A stretch of 24,325 nt of DNA, taken from assembly GCA_001598975.1 (NCBI GenBank), contig BBXU01001829.1, positions 1 to 24,325 on the forward strand, in the 5' to 3' direction. Of this stretch, positions 9,788-19,944 are shown one piece after another; positions within the stretch are counted from its first letter, which is position 1; each line of letters begins with the position of its first letter. A model generated the notes under the pieces. That model was not told the origin of the DNA and made no database searches. It was given only the letters and a program-made list of their open reading frames with translations. The translations under genes and the position numbers were made by a program. This DNA is from Parachlorella kessleri. Its lineage: Eukaryota > Chlorophyta > Trebouxiophyceae > Chlorellales > Chlorellaceae.

Positions 9788-12354
9788 CTAACCCATACCT
9801 CGGGGGTTGTAGTGACACAGCATGAAAACTCCCTTGCCGGGGCAGTTGGCCCAGCCGCAACCCAAATGGGTTGTCGCTTTCCACACCATCTGCAGCCAGG
9901 CCATTAGAGATACACATCAGGAACTTGAGCAGAAAAGGTTGGGATGTCTGCACCCTCATGAGCTCATTCTAGTCCCGCCTGGGCCTTACAGTGGCACCAA
10001 CTATCGCTTCAATTACATAAGGCAAGGAAATATTTCATGGTCTCTTGTGAGGTAGTCGACAGCGTACCCGCTTGTGCAAAATGCCAGTTGACAGGGTCAT
10101 ACTGCACAGTAGTGGGCGCTGGCCGCTCACAGTACGGTGTGCCTCGCACTGCGAAGGTGCCCGGACACGAGGGCATTCAGCGCTTACCTGTGTGTAATGG
10201 CCAGCAGCTGGAGTCCACATGTTGGACCCCCTTTTCCAGTTTACAACCTCCCCAGCCCACAAACGAGATGCCTGTCTGCACCTGTAGAGGCCAAACCCCA
10301 TCACTGCAGACAGCAGGACAACACCTGCTTCGTGCGATACAAACGCGGAGCTGCCTGCCATTGTTGCTGTCAGGTATGTTGGACTGCATCAACAACCAAG
10401 CTGCACACCTAGCAAAGCTAAGGTACAGCCCAGTGGACCTCCATCATCACGCAGCCACTGAAAGACCCTGTCAACACACTCACTTATGTTCTCCCCGAAG
10501 GGCCCGCCGCTGTGTTTGAAGGCACAGGAGTTGGCAAACTTCTGTGCCGATGCTGCCAGCTGGGGGGACCATGTGAGGGGCGCAGCACTGCACAGCAGAC
10601 AGCCTACTACAGTCACATGATGAGTGGGTCAGACGCCGCTGAGAGTACCCTGTGGTACGCATTGCCTGCCAGGTGGGCTTGGTAAGCTTGGCACCTGTTT
10701 GAGTCCAAAGCTGTGACATGAGGGTCCCATGCAGCGGCTGTCTGTGTGCAGCATGTGCGTACCCATGCTGTTGCCGAATGTAGTTGTGGTAGTTGAGCGC
10801 CGCGGCTGGGTCAGGGCAGCTGCCGCCCGAAAAGTCCGGCCGTGTGGGAGCAGGGGATGGCTGAGGGCTGCGCGGCTTGGCTTGAGGAGACGGCTTCGGA
10901 CTCAGGGCTGTGGGGCGAGGTGACGGCTGCCGAGGGCTGGAAGGAGCGCGCTGAGGGCTGGGGGAAGGCTGCTTCCTGCCAGCGGGCGCCAGTTGAGGGC
11001 TAGGTGACTGTTGCTTGGGACTAGGGGAAGGCTGCTGTGGGCTAGGAGATGGCTGCTTGGGACTAGGGGATGGCTGCTGAGGGCTAGGAGATAGCTGCTT
11101 GGGACTAGGGGGTTGCTGCGGAGGCCTGGGGGAGGGCAACTGCTGAGGGCTGGGAGAGGGTTGCTGAGGGCTTGTAGGGCCCTCCGGATCTGGGCGGGGA
11201 GAATCATCCAGTTCAGGACTGGGGGATGCACCTAGAGCTGGACTGGGGGAGGCATCTGGATCCGGGCTGGCAGCACTAAGGTCTGCAAGGGAGGGTAGGG
11301 AGATAGTCAAACCTGCAGTCTAGGGCTGACCCCAGTGCTGCTGCAATGCCTGTAACCTGACCAACAGCCGCAGACAAAAATTGACGGCAAAACAAGCCCC
11401 ACAAGTGCCCGTAGCAGTTACCCAGGGCCAGAGGAGCAAGCCTGTTTCACCTCACACCTCACCCAGGCTGCCACTGCTGGCCTGACAAGGCAGCCCAGCC
11501 CCACCATACCCGCTTGCGTCAGCACTGGCATCGGTGGACCCTCAGGGCAGGCTTTGAGTTTTGGGCAGTCCCCTGTCTCCTCCAGGATCAGGTCCGGGGG
11601 CCCTGTTGAAGCCCATGCCTCTTCGCTAAACCACCGCCGCTGGCCGGCCTCGATGTACTCTATCTCTCCGGTGCTGACACAGCGGACAACTGTTCCATCT
11701 TCAGAGGGGCAGGCACCTGCACCTTGGGCTGTAAGAACAGGGGTGTGTGTCAGCCCAGTGTTTAGCTTGGCACACGGCACATGGTCAGCCACACTTTCGC
11801 ATTGCCTGCAATATCTGGTATGTTTGGGTACATGTCCTTGACAGTGCTATGCATCCCCGAATGATTCGGCAGGGAATGGTAGGCGCCGCTGCCTCAGGAG
11901 GGTGTCAGCCAAGCTTGAAAGTCCACAGCAAGTTTGCTGCTTACTTGGGCTAGGGCTGGGGCTCTGCAGGAGACGCCTAGCAGTCCTTGAGGTAGAAGAT
12001 GAACCAGCAGACCTGCATCCCCACATAGCGATGTATGGTCCAGTGCGGTGGTCTGCTGTATTTGTGCTGCCCACGGTCTACACTGGGGCCCCTCTGGTCA
12101 GCAGAAAGGGACCCGTGAAAATGCGTTTGTCTTTGAGGTAGGTTTTAGTTATCGCCAGAGAACGTTTCTAAATGTAAGGCAGGCAGAAGGCAGCCTAGTA
12201 CTGAGGTTCCTCCTTACCTGGTCATGGTCAATCCGCGAGCATGCGAGCATGGCTCAAGCACTTCCCCGTCTGTCCAGGGCCCAGCACTTACAAGATGTAT
12301 TACGAGAAAGAAGACCGCAATCGCGTGCAGCCTTTTTCCTTGGTACACAGCCAT
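9788..12354 (-). CDS. Secreted CAP/SCP (PR-1-like) protein with GQRRW domain and Ser-Pro linker, paralog 2
   Basis: Seven exons on the minus strand: 12354-12218, 12012-11945, 11728-11510, 11282-10763, 10587-10484, 10303-10188 and 9889-9788 (TAG), about 421 residues. Intron phases (2, 1, 1, 2, 1, 0) equal those of paralog 1, and exons 2, 5 and 6 have the same lengths (68, 104, 116 bp). The signal peptide starts MAVYQGKRLHAIAVFFLVIH. Then come RRLLQSPSPSPS, the GQRRW domain (EDGTVVRCVSTGEIEYIEAG, then QRRWF, GPP, GDCPK), a linker of about 150 residues with QPSPSPK/QPSPSPQ heptads, and a CAP domain with HNYIRQQH, PLTWSP, CAFKHS, FGENI, GHYTQMVW, LGCGWANC and CHYNPRG, ending MG-stop. The exon 3 start could instead be 11716, which keeps frame. 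It is a tandem duplicate of the gene at 8591-6342 with an expanded linker. An extracellular location is inferred from the signal peptide and linker. Confidence 0.87.
11000..11175 (-). repeat. 21-bp coding tandem repeat (QPSPSPK/Q heptads) in CAP paralog 2
   Basis: Within exon 4, alternating heptads QPSPSPK and QPSPSPQ repeat several times. At the DNA level the plus strand shows blocks such as ggctgcttgggactagggga alternating with ggctgctgagggctaggaga. The alternating K and Q units suggest that a 42-bp pair was the unit of expansion. Confidence 0.75.
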
Positions 12355-12915
12355 GATTGGATGGCTCAGATGGATGGGAAGCCTTGTGCTAGGACCCCAG
12401 CCAGCCAATGGGCAGCGTTCAGTCCATCTAGATTCTCATATTTCCGAAGCAGTCAGTGCGTTCTGCTGCTTTTACCTTCCTTGGGCGCTGGCGCGGGACC
12501 CCTTCCGGAGAAAGGTACCCATCGTCACCCGGCACGTCCGCATTCCGGCGTACACGAAATTATCCCGCGACGGTCTGAACTCGCACAAATCAGACGTCAT
12601 GCATCTTGGAGATTGAAAGGGCTTAACCGGTTAGAGTGAGTCCCCCGGGTGGTTGTGGCCAGACTAGTCATGACTGACCTTTGCGGCGGCACTGAGTATC
12701 GAGACGAGCTGCGCAACACGACCTAGGCGCTGTCCTGGCTGCAGTAGCCACGGCCAAACAGCAGAGTCCCAACCGAGGCCAAGGTGCAGTCCAGAAAAAA
12801 ACGTGCAGAGGGGTGAGAGCAGTTCCAGTCGCCCGCCATGAGTGCAGAGCAAGCGAGCCGTCAGTATCATTGGCATGATGCCTAGTCAATACGCAGAACA
12901 CCGACAGCAGGGTCC
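12355..12915. other. Intergenic region between VAC14 and CAP paralog 2
   Basis: About 560 bp holding the VAC14 3' UTR and the CAP paralog 2 promoter, both minus strand. I see no convincing coding frame. A CCAAT-like string is present on the minus strand near 12407 (minus strand reads CCATTGG), too weak to call. Confidence 0.4.
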
Positions 12916-15900
12916 CTAACTGCTGTTCGATGAGCTGTGCAACTGCTCCTGCCGCCGGACAAATAGCCGCAGCAGCTCGGCTTCGTCAACTATGCTCCCA
13001 TCTGCGGTGCCTGCCTGCCGCCTACCCTTGTCGGCTGCAATCCGCTGATTCCGCTGCTGCTGCTGCTGCTCCTGCTGAGAGCTGCCGAGCAGTAGCGCCA
13101 GGGCGGGGGCGCACTGTAACCGGGTGTGCAGCGTGCGGAAAGCGTCGCCACTTTGTGGCAGCAGCATGAGCAGGCCATAAAGAGACCTGCATGAGGGCAA
13201 GGGCACTGCACCTTGCTGACTGCCTGCTCCACAACCCCAGGGGCAGTCTAGGCGAGGCTCACACTTGAAACCTCCGCCTCATGTCCCGCATCATGGAGTG
13301 GCATGTCGTTGCTGGGCAACCGGTGGATAATCTGGCAGAGATGGAGGGTGCGCCTCACCTAAGGAGGGCAGGGTGCGTAGCTGGCTGCAGTATCTGTAGC
13401 CGGAGGCCGGCCAGAGAGGGTGCCTCAAGCAGCTGCACCAGCTGGCTAACCTGCGGCGCATGGGCTTACGCACACACTCGGACCCCACGCTGGTCATCCA
13501 ACCTACTCCGGCTGCCCACGAGCACCCGACAGAGGCACCACAGAAGCTCTCCCATGTCATCACATGACAGCCTGACACCCGGGTCCAGTAGTCTAGTCCA
13601 ACAGCACCTTAGAATGCTGCCGTGCGTCCCCCACATGTGGGTTCAACACTGAGCCAGGAAGTACCATGCCCACAAACCACAAGATTGAAAGGAATTTATG
13701 AGTGGCATGCACCACCACGAAGCCCCGGGAGATGGCCAACACATAGATGGTCCTGGCCTGTGTACAAATCATCGACCAGTGCACATTTTGCCCAGGTACT
13801 CTGTGGGATAGCGTCCCACATAGGACTGTGGGATACCTCCCAGCAAGCAGTGGAACGATCCAACGCACTGGGCTCGGAGCCGAGTTTGAGTCAGTGCGTG
13901 CATGACCCCCCGTCTGTGCTTACCTGCACCAGCACTTCTACGCTGCAGCACAGTGGCTCCCGGCCAAGAACCGCCACCAGCTCACAAGCCAGGTTGTGCA
14001 CCTGGCAGGCAGGCAGCAGGGACCGGACAGCTGCAGATAAGTTCAGGCTTGCACCTGTTAACCAAACCAAGAACATCTGCTACACCTTCAAGGCACACCG
14101 TGCTGCATACTCCTGCCAGCATCTTAGCATATGACTGCTGCCGGCTCCGGTTTGTACCCAATCGAAGAACATCTGCTGCACCTGAAGGCATACCGTGCTG
14201 CAAATTCCTGCCAGCATCTTAGCATATGACTGCTGCCGGCTTCCGGTTTGTACCCAATCGAAGAACATCTGCTGCACCTGAAGGCACACCGTGCTGCAAA
14301 CTCCTGCCAGCATCTTGGCATGTGCCTGCTGCCAACGGAGCTGCTGCATTGTTTGCAACATAAGCCAGCTGCACATCAGATTCTGCAATCGCCTACCTGG
14401 CCCAGCAGGCATAGCGCCAGGGCCGCCCCACAGCTGCAGCTCCAACTGGTGAAGAGGTCGGTGAACAGCCGGGCGCCCTCAGCGTCGCTTGCTGCATGGC
14501 TGATGAGCTGTCGCATGTCGCCCAACTGCAGGGAATGCAGGGGGCAAGAGCACTGTCCCCCAGAACCTACCCAGTGTACAACAAGAACAAGCGCCGTGGG
14601 ACAATGGGACAGCCGCCTCACACCCTAGCCCCCCTTGCGACGTCCTGGGAGGGTACCAGCCCCCTCCCCCACGGCTTGTTGGTCACGTGGCCAAGTGGCG
14701 GTTGGTTATCGATCCCAGCGCATGACAGTCTCTCCCCCTTTGTGGGCATAGTACATCCCGGCTTTATGTTGGCCCCACTTGGGGACTCACGGCAGCATGG
14801 TCAGGTGGCGGTACGCTGTTGGACTAGACCAGACTAGTCTCTCCCCAGCACGACCGCCCCCCGCCACCAGTTAAGACCTCCAAGCCACCCCCGCTCCAGC
14901 TGGCCGCGGCCTGGGAGAGAGACTCACCTCTGGGCTTGTCAGCAAGATGAGGTTGAAGGCCTGGACCATGGCGGCCGCAAACACAAAGTCCACCTCCCAC
15001 ACCTCGTCCACTAGGCCAGCCACAGCCCGGTACACCTGCGGGCAAGCAGGTCTCTCCTTGCTGGCTGGCTCCGACACACACAGGCAAGGCCTGCAGCACA
15101 CCATGCATACCGTGCTACCATTCTCAGTCATGTATCTAATCATTCAGCCCTGTACAATTCACCCCAGCCCTGCCCTGTGTTGGCATTACCTGCGCTGTTT
15201 ACAAATTTACGAACTTACAATCCTGTCGCACAATGTACCGCCACCCGGGTCAAACAGGGGCCAACAGGAGCCACCAGCTTTCTTAGGCAGCCACATCGCA
15301 TGGAGTAGCAGACCTGGCCAAACGGCTGCTGCCACCCCCATCGCATGTGCCCCTGCAGCTGCTTCCCCGGCTCAACACCTTGGCTTGTGCCTGCTTTGGA
15401 GGGCACCACAGTTGTTTCTGCCACACTGCCACCAGTGACACTGCCGCTTCCCCTCCCCTTGCTTACTCACACTAGCAATGCCGGCACTGCTACTACCTGC
15501 TCTGCCAGGGGCTTACCCACTGGGCCCCGGCTCTCACCTGCTGCCCGCCCAGCCGCTTGCACATGAGCTGCACTATCAGCGCCCCACGCCGCTGCAACAG
15601 CTTGGCCCCCGACGCGCCGCGGAAGCAGCCCAGCAGGCGCCGAACCACTGGCAGGAAATGGGTCGGGTCTTCCGCAATGGAGGCCTGGGGCATGACCAAC
15701 CAGCGCCCACTAGTTGGCATTCAAGGTATTCATTGGCCCCTTTTGTCCCACCGTAGTGATATGAGTGTCATACATGGGAGGAACAAGAACCCAGCCATGC
15801 TCGATTTGTGTGTCACGGGAGCCCTCACCATCACTCCTAGGGCTTCCAGCACCACGCGGTCTGAGGGTGACGACAGCGCCTCACACAGCGCACCCAGCAG

Positions 15901-18900
15901 GGACTCGTCATCCATGAGCACCTGCTTCGCAAAAACAAGGTACCAGGTCTGGCGGCTGCGCACCGACATACCAAGATACCATCTGGCAGCTGTAGGGTCT
16001 ACTGACATGAGCAAGGCGCTCATTTAGGGAGTCACAGTTGCATTTATCCCAGACTGGCGACGGGTTCCGTGCCCCCCTGGGCCGTCGGCATCACCTGTCT
16101 GCTGGCACCCCCCATGAGGGCGTGGACCCAGCGCAGCGCCTCCAGCTTGGCCACCTCCTGCTCCCCCTCCAGCCGCGCCCTCACGGCTTGCAGCAGCGAG
16201 GGCGTGTGCGTCACAAAGGGGGCGGGGCTGGGGCCCCCCTCGCCGTGCTCCTGGCCCTCCCTGCCCGCCCCGCTGCACCGCTGCAGCAGGCTCTCATTCA
16301 CCTGGCGGGCCGCCTGCATAGACGGTGGCACGGGCAAGCAATAAAGAGGGGCTGGCTCGGGGTACTGGCCAGGATGGTTGCTTTGTGCTTGATGAGCTTG
16401 ATCGGCACTGCTTGTCACCTTCTCACAGGAGGGCAGTGTGGTTGCACCTGGTGTACATGAAATGGCTTTGGGCCCATGGCAGCAGCCAGTAACTGATCCC
16501 TTCACCAACGCATAGTAAAGTAGCGTCTCGATCTATAGTTATCACCGCGGCTCGTGCAGGGCGAGTGATGCACAAGTCCCCCAACCCCCCACCCCAATCT
16601 CCCACACGCACTCACTCACAGACACACCATACATCCAAAGCACCACCAACTCTTGCCTGGCAGATGTCCGAGGAGTCGTCTGCCAGGCACGGCAGCACAG
16701 CGCGCAGCATGGAGGCGTACTGCGGCGCCAGCGCCTCGCCCCCCAGCTCTATCAGCTCGTGCAGCCAGCGCAGCGCGGTCAACTGCACCGCCACGTCAGC
16801 AGGCGGGAGGGCGCCGCCGGCGCCTGCTGCTTGGGCTGCTGCCGCTGCCGAGTGTGGGAGAAGCTGTGAGGCGAGGATCTCTGCCAGGGCGGGCAGGTCC
16901 ACCTCAGCGGAGGGGCTGGTGTGCACCTCGAGAAGAAACTCCTGCAGGAGGTGTGTGGGTTTCTTCACAATAATAGTAGTGGCATGGCAGGGACGGTTGA
17001 TGCTGCTGCCTTCTCGCTTCTGACGGCTGCTGCTCTCTTACACCCATGTGTGGCGCAGGGTGTACATGCACACGCGGCGGCTCGAGATCCCAAGACCGCA
17101 GGGGTGAACCATGTTTCCACCGGATGGCAAGGTGGCCTGGACGGCGGGCGCCAGGGGACAGGTGGGTGACTTGCCTGCAGCAGCTTGGTTGCCCCCTGGC
17201 GGATCTCTGGGTTGGTGTCGCTCAGCAGGCCCAGCAGGCCTGGCAGCAGGCACGGCAGGTGCGGCACCAGGCTGACCTCCGGCAGCGAGTCCAGCAGGCC
17301 CAGCCAGGAGAGCAGGAACTGCCGCTTGTAGGGGTCGGGCAGCGTCAGGTACTCCTGCACACAAATACCTTGTGCTCCTTGTGCCACTTGGGGTGATGAT
17401 GGCAGGCAGTGCTGCATGCTGGTTAACGCCATCTAGGAGGGACCTGTGCTAGTGCACACGGCTGGGAGATGTGATGTCCCTTTGCTGGGGAAGTGAGTCT
17501 GCAGGGCTGCTATGGAGGGCAGCGCAAAGCCTGTGTTTTATCCTGCAACACACCGCGAGGCATGCCAGGGAGGCAATGCCAGATGTCACACGCGGGGCGG
17601 GGTGCACCAGGACTGGTGCTGACCTGGAGGAGGGGGAGGAAGCCTGCCAGGTCGAACGTGTGGCTCTCTGCGACAATGTCCTGCAAGCCACAGCAGAAGA
17701 GGGCCGAGGGGTCGCAGCCTGCCTGCTTCCGTTCAACCCTCACAACGCCACTAGTGCTGCTCTCGCTGCTTCCACACGGGCCTCCCCTGCTGAGCAAGCA
17801 ACCTCGTTGGGCACGCCCTGCTCTGGTCCCTCAAATGGCGGGACCACATGGTGGCCGCAGGCCGAGCCAGGAGTAAAGAAACCGAGAGCGTGTGCCCACC
17901 TTGATGAGTCGGTCCAGGAAGGTGGCCGCGCTCTGCACGCTGGGGTCGGGGTCGGAGCAGATCTTGAACAGCGCCTCAAAGCAGTCGGTGAACACCTCCA
18001 TGAACGACCCACGCAGGCTCTTGGCCTGGCGGGAGGGCGGGCAGGCGGGCAGGCAGGCAGGCAGTTGGAGGAACGTGGAGCTTTGGGGGGAGTTTGCAGA
18101 TACACTTCTACTACAGGTGCAATGCGGGGCACTAGATACATAGGAAGTGTGACGCAGGCCTGCTATACTATGGGGCAACCGTGCACCCAGTCAGCGCCCG
18201 TCAGCAGGGACCCACGTGGCATAAACCCCTGGAGGGCTGGTGCGCTGGTCAGCAATCCGCCGGGCCCTGGTCCTGCCTCCTGCCCTCGACCCGCTCGCCA
18301 GCTGTTTCCGCTCACCACGTTGTACAGGGCCTCGGCTGCGTAATAGCGGACCCGGGAGTCCTGGTCTGTGAAGCTGTTCAGGATGGGCGGCACAATCTTG
18401 GGCAGCACACCCGGCACGGGTGGGGCAGCCGGCGCAGCCGCCAGCCCCACAGCGGTGGCTGCCAGGCCCAGCAGGCCGCCCTTGCGAGCGTTGGACTGCG
18501 GGGTAACAAGCACTGGCAGTGGGATGGGTCGGCCGGCAAGTGAGTTTCACGAGGTGGTGGGCATGCTTGCGGAGGGCATGATGGCGGCTAGCAGGTGGCC
18601 CATGATATCACGAGAGAAAGAGAAGGGGCCAAAAACCGTAGAGGGACAGTTGCAGGCCGGCATGAAGCTCCGGCCAAGGAGGTGACACAACTGGGGTGAC
18701 TTGTGTCAAACCTACCTGGGATGACAGCGCATACTGTATCAGGGCGTCAATGAGCTCCATAACACGATCGCCCCTGCCCTGTTGCCTTAGCGTCTTAACC
18801 AGCTGCTCAATCTCCAGCGCTGCCGCTTTGCGCTTCTCATATAGCTGCAGGACATTTATAATGCACACTCCCGTATGCTGTGGAAGTTGGCCTCTTGGGA

Positions 18901-19209
18901 TCAGGCTGCGTAACTAGACACAGCCGACCACCTGACTAGGGGGGAGGGCCATGCCAAGTGCCAGGCGCGCTTGTCTCCATGAGGTGGAGCATGCAACTTA
19001 ACCAAGCGGAGGTACGTGTGAAAGCTCAGGGAGATGCAGAGCTCCCTTGTTGTACTAAAACCAGGACAGAAAAACCTTTTTGAGCTATAACGTATATGCA
19101 GGAGAATCCAGTGGAGGAGATGTAGACCCCAGGGAGTGCGGCTCACCTTGTCGCCTATGTTCTTCACCACCGTGGGTGGAAGCGCGGAACCAGTTGCCTC
19201 CAGTACCAT
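12916..19209 (-). CDS. VAC14: VAC14 homolog, HEAT-repeat scaffold of the PIKfyve/Fab1-Fig4 complex
   Basis: Fifteen exons on the minus strand: 19209-19147, 18844-18716, 18495-18316, 18025-17900, 17680-17624, 17354-17175, 16941-16657, 16313-16095, 15921-15829, 15684-15538, 15035-14928, 14525-14397, 14001-13924, 13450-13359 and 13186-12916 (TAG), about 718 residues, close to plant VAC14. All introns are phase 0 except the last (phase 2). Family landmarks in order: LYEKRKAAALEIEQLVKTL near residue 22; ARKGGLLGLAATAVGL; DQDSRVRYYAAEALYNV; DPSVQSAATFLDRLIK; KRQFLLSWLGLLDSLPEV; EIRQGATKLLQEFL; ALRWLHELIELGG; LLQRRGALIVQLMCKRL; AAAMVQAFNLILLTSPE; LRLQILQP; and SLYGLLMLLPQSGDAFRTLH. VAC14 oligomerises and holds the PI3P 5-kinase and the Fig4 phosphatase on endosomal or vacuolar membranes to control PI(3,5)P2. 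The C-terminus adds a Gln-rich stretch (EQQQQQRNQ) and a charged helix. Introns 6 and 7 use GC donors. A minisatellite sits in intron 12. The start MVLEATGSALPP is short but matches the family's usual N-terminus. Confidence 0.94.
14071..14335. repeat. 96-bp minisatellite, about 2.75 copies, inside VAC14 intron 12
   Basis: Copies begin at 14071, 14167 and 14263 (each starting gaacatctgct), so the period is exactly 96 bp. The third copy decays near 14335. Copies differ at only a few bases, for example ctacaccttc against ctgcacctga. The array lies wholly within the intron between VAC14 exons 12 and 13 (14002-14396) and creates long spurious open frames on both strands. Confidence 0.9.
16314..16656 (-). 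other. VAC14 intron 7 with non-canonical GC donor
   Basis: The exon ends GACATCTGCCAG and the intron starts GCAAGA, with acceptor ATGCAG before GCGGCCCGC. The phase-0 join gives DSSDICQ-AARQVNESLL, which fits the VAC14 family. No in-frame GT donor nearby restores this join. Confidence 0.7.
16942..17174 (-). other. VAC14 intron 6 with non-canonical GC donor
   Basis: The exon ends CTGCTGCAG and the intron starts GCAAGT, the classic strong GC-AG donor context (CAG/GCAAGT). The acceptor is CTCCTGCAG. The join gives EIRQGATKLLQ-EFLLEVHTS, which matches the family closely (LSEFLQEI in plants). Confidence 0.78.
18041..18064. repeat. Short GGCA/GGCG microsatellite in VAC14 intron 3
   Basis: GCAGGCGGGCAGGCAGGCAG-type tetranucleotide repeats lie just upstream (minus strand) of VAC14 exon 4, 16 bp from its acceptor. 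On the minus strand this is a C/T/G-rich tract that may serve as part of the polypyrimidine region. Confidence 0.6.
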
Positions 19210-19944
19210 CTGGGCCTCTCAGGGCTTTGGCACGACTACGATGCGTGAAGGCCTTGGAAGAAGTGCCCAATCCCTGAGCGCACTTACCCCAGCAGTCACA
19301 CACGACCAGTCTCCACCTGAAGTGTAGGAGCACAGTTACATGCCTCAACTAAGGGGAGTTCTTACAAAGAAAAGAAAGAAACCTAGCTTCTGATAAACCT
19401 CCCGACCAAACTGATCATTCCATGCTGCAGCTCGGCTAAGCGTTGCGCAGCGAACCACAGTGGTGTTGGCATAGGTACTTACACCTATTGATGTTCGCTA
19501 CACGGCTTGGATCGCAACTTGGCCTTACCCCGCCAGCGCGCTTGGTCCCCTCCCCGTCAGCCGTAAGTGCCGGGTGGAGGCTTCTCCGGCCTTCAAAACA
19601 TGAGGGGGAGGTGCTTGAGCTCCTTATTGGGCATCAAGCGTTCGGCACCTCGGCTGTGGTGAGTCCCTCCTGACCGTGGTTATGTGTCTGTGTCCCTGTC
19701 CAGGTTTCAAGGAGAGGCTGATGACATGGGCAACGTGTCTTGGTGTTTCGTGCAGGCTTCAGAACAGGTGTTTGAGGCAAGCCAGAGGCGCCGCTAGTGA
19801 GTTGACCCCCAGCTCACTAAGTGCCTCCCAGTTGCTAGCCTCCTGCCCCTGACACCCCTCTTTTCCTGGCACATCCACTGCCTTGACCATGCTCACTAAA
19901 ACGATGCTACCCGCCTGCCTGCAGGGGCAGCGCCCATTTGTGGC
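19210..19944. other. Divergent region between VAC14 and amine oxidase, with possible 5' exon(s)
   Basis: VAC14 starts at 19209 going left and the amine oxidase goes right, so a shared promoter must lie here. The plus strand also holds a candidate first exon, 19491-19658: ATG TTC GCT ... with an organelle-transit-like peptide (MFATRLGSQLGLTPPARLVP) and a strong donor (GTG/gtgagt). Another strong donor, gtaagt, starts at 19563. A further open segment begins after an acceptor at 19755 (GTGCAG) and ends at a gtgagt near 19798. I could not find a single chain whose phases all agree with the exon containing 19945, so the 5' structure is unresolved. Confidence 0.35.

Noticed and set aside
10480..11310. 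276-residue single-exon minus frame read as one protein
   Set aside because: It is exon 4 of CAP paralog 2 plus unspliced intron. The donor GG/gtacgc after QQH and the phase match with the next exon show that the C-terminal part is not coding.
12668..12901. 77-residue minus frame downstream of VAC14
   Set aside because: It sits in the expected VAC14 3' UTR and has no recognisable features or splice connection.
13054..13080. CTG/CAG trinucleotide run as a disease-like or regulatory repeat
   Set aside because: It is the Gln-rich stretch of the VAC14 C-terminus, an ordinary short low-complexity coding run.
14080..14445. 121-residue minus frame with internal repeats
   Set aside because: The repeats are the 96-bp intronic minisatellite read in a frame it happens to keep open. 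It lies within VAC14 intron 12 plus exon 12.
17471..18343. 290-residue plus-strand open frame
   Set aside because: It lies antisense to VAC14 exons 3-5 and their introns. Its length comes from the high GC content. It has no family features, while the minus strand gives a phase-consistent VAC14 chain.
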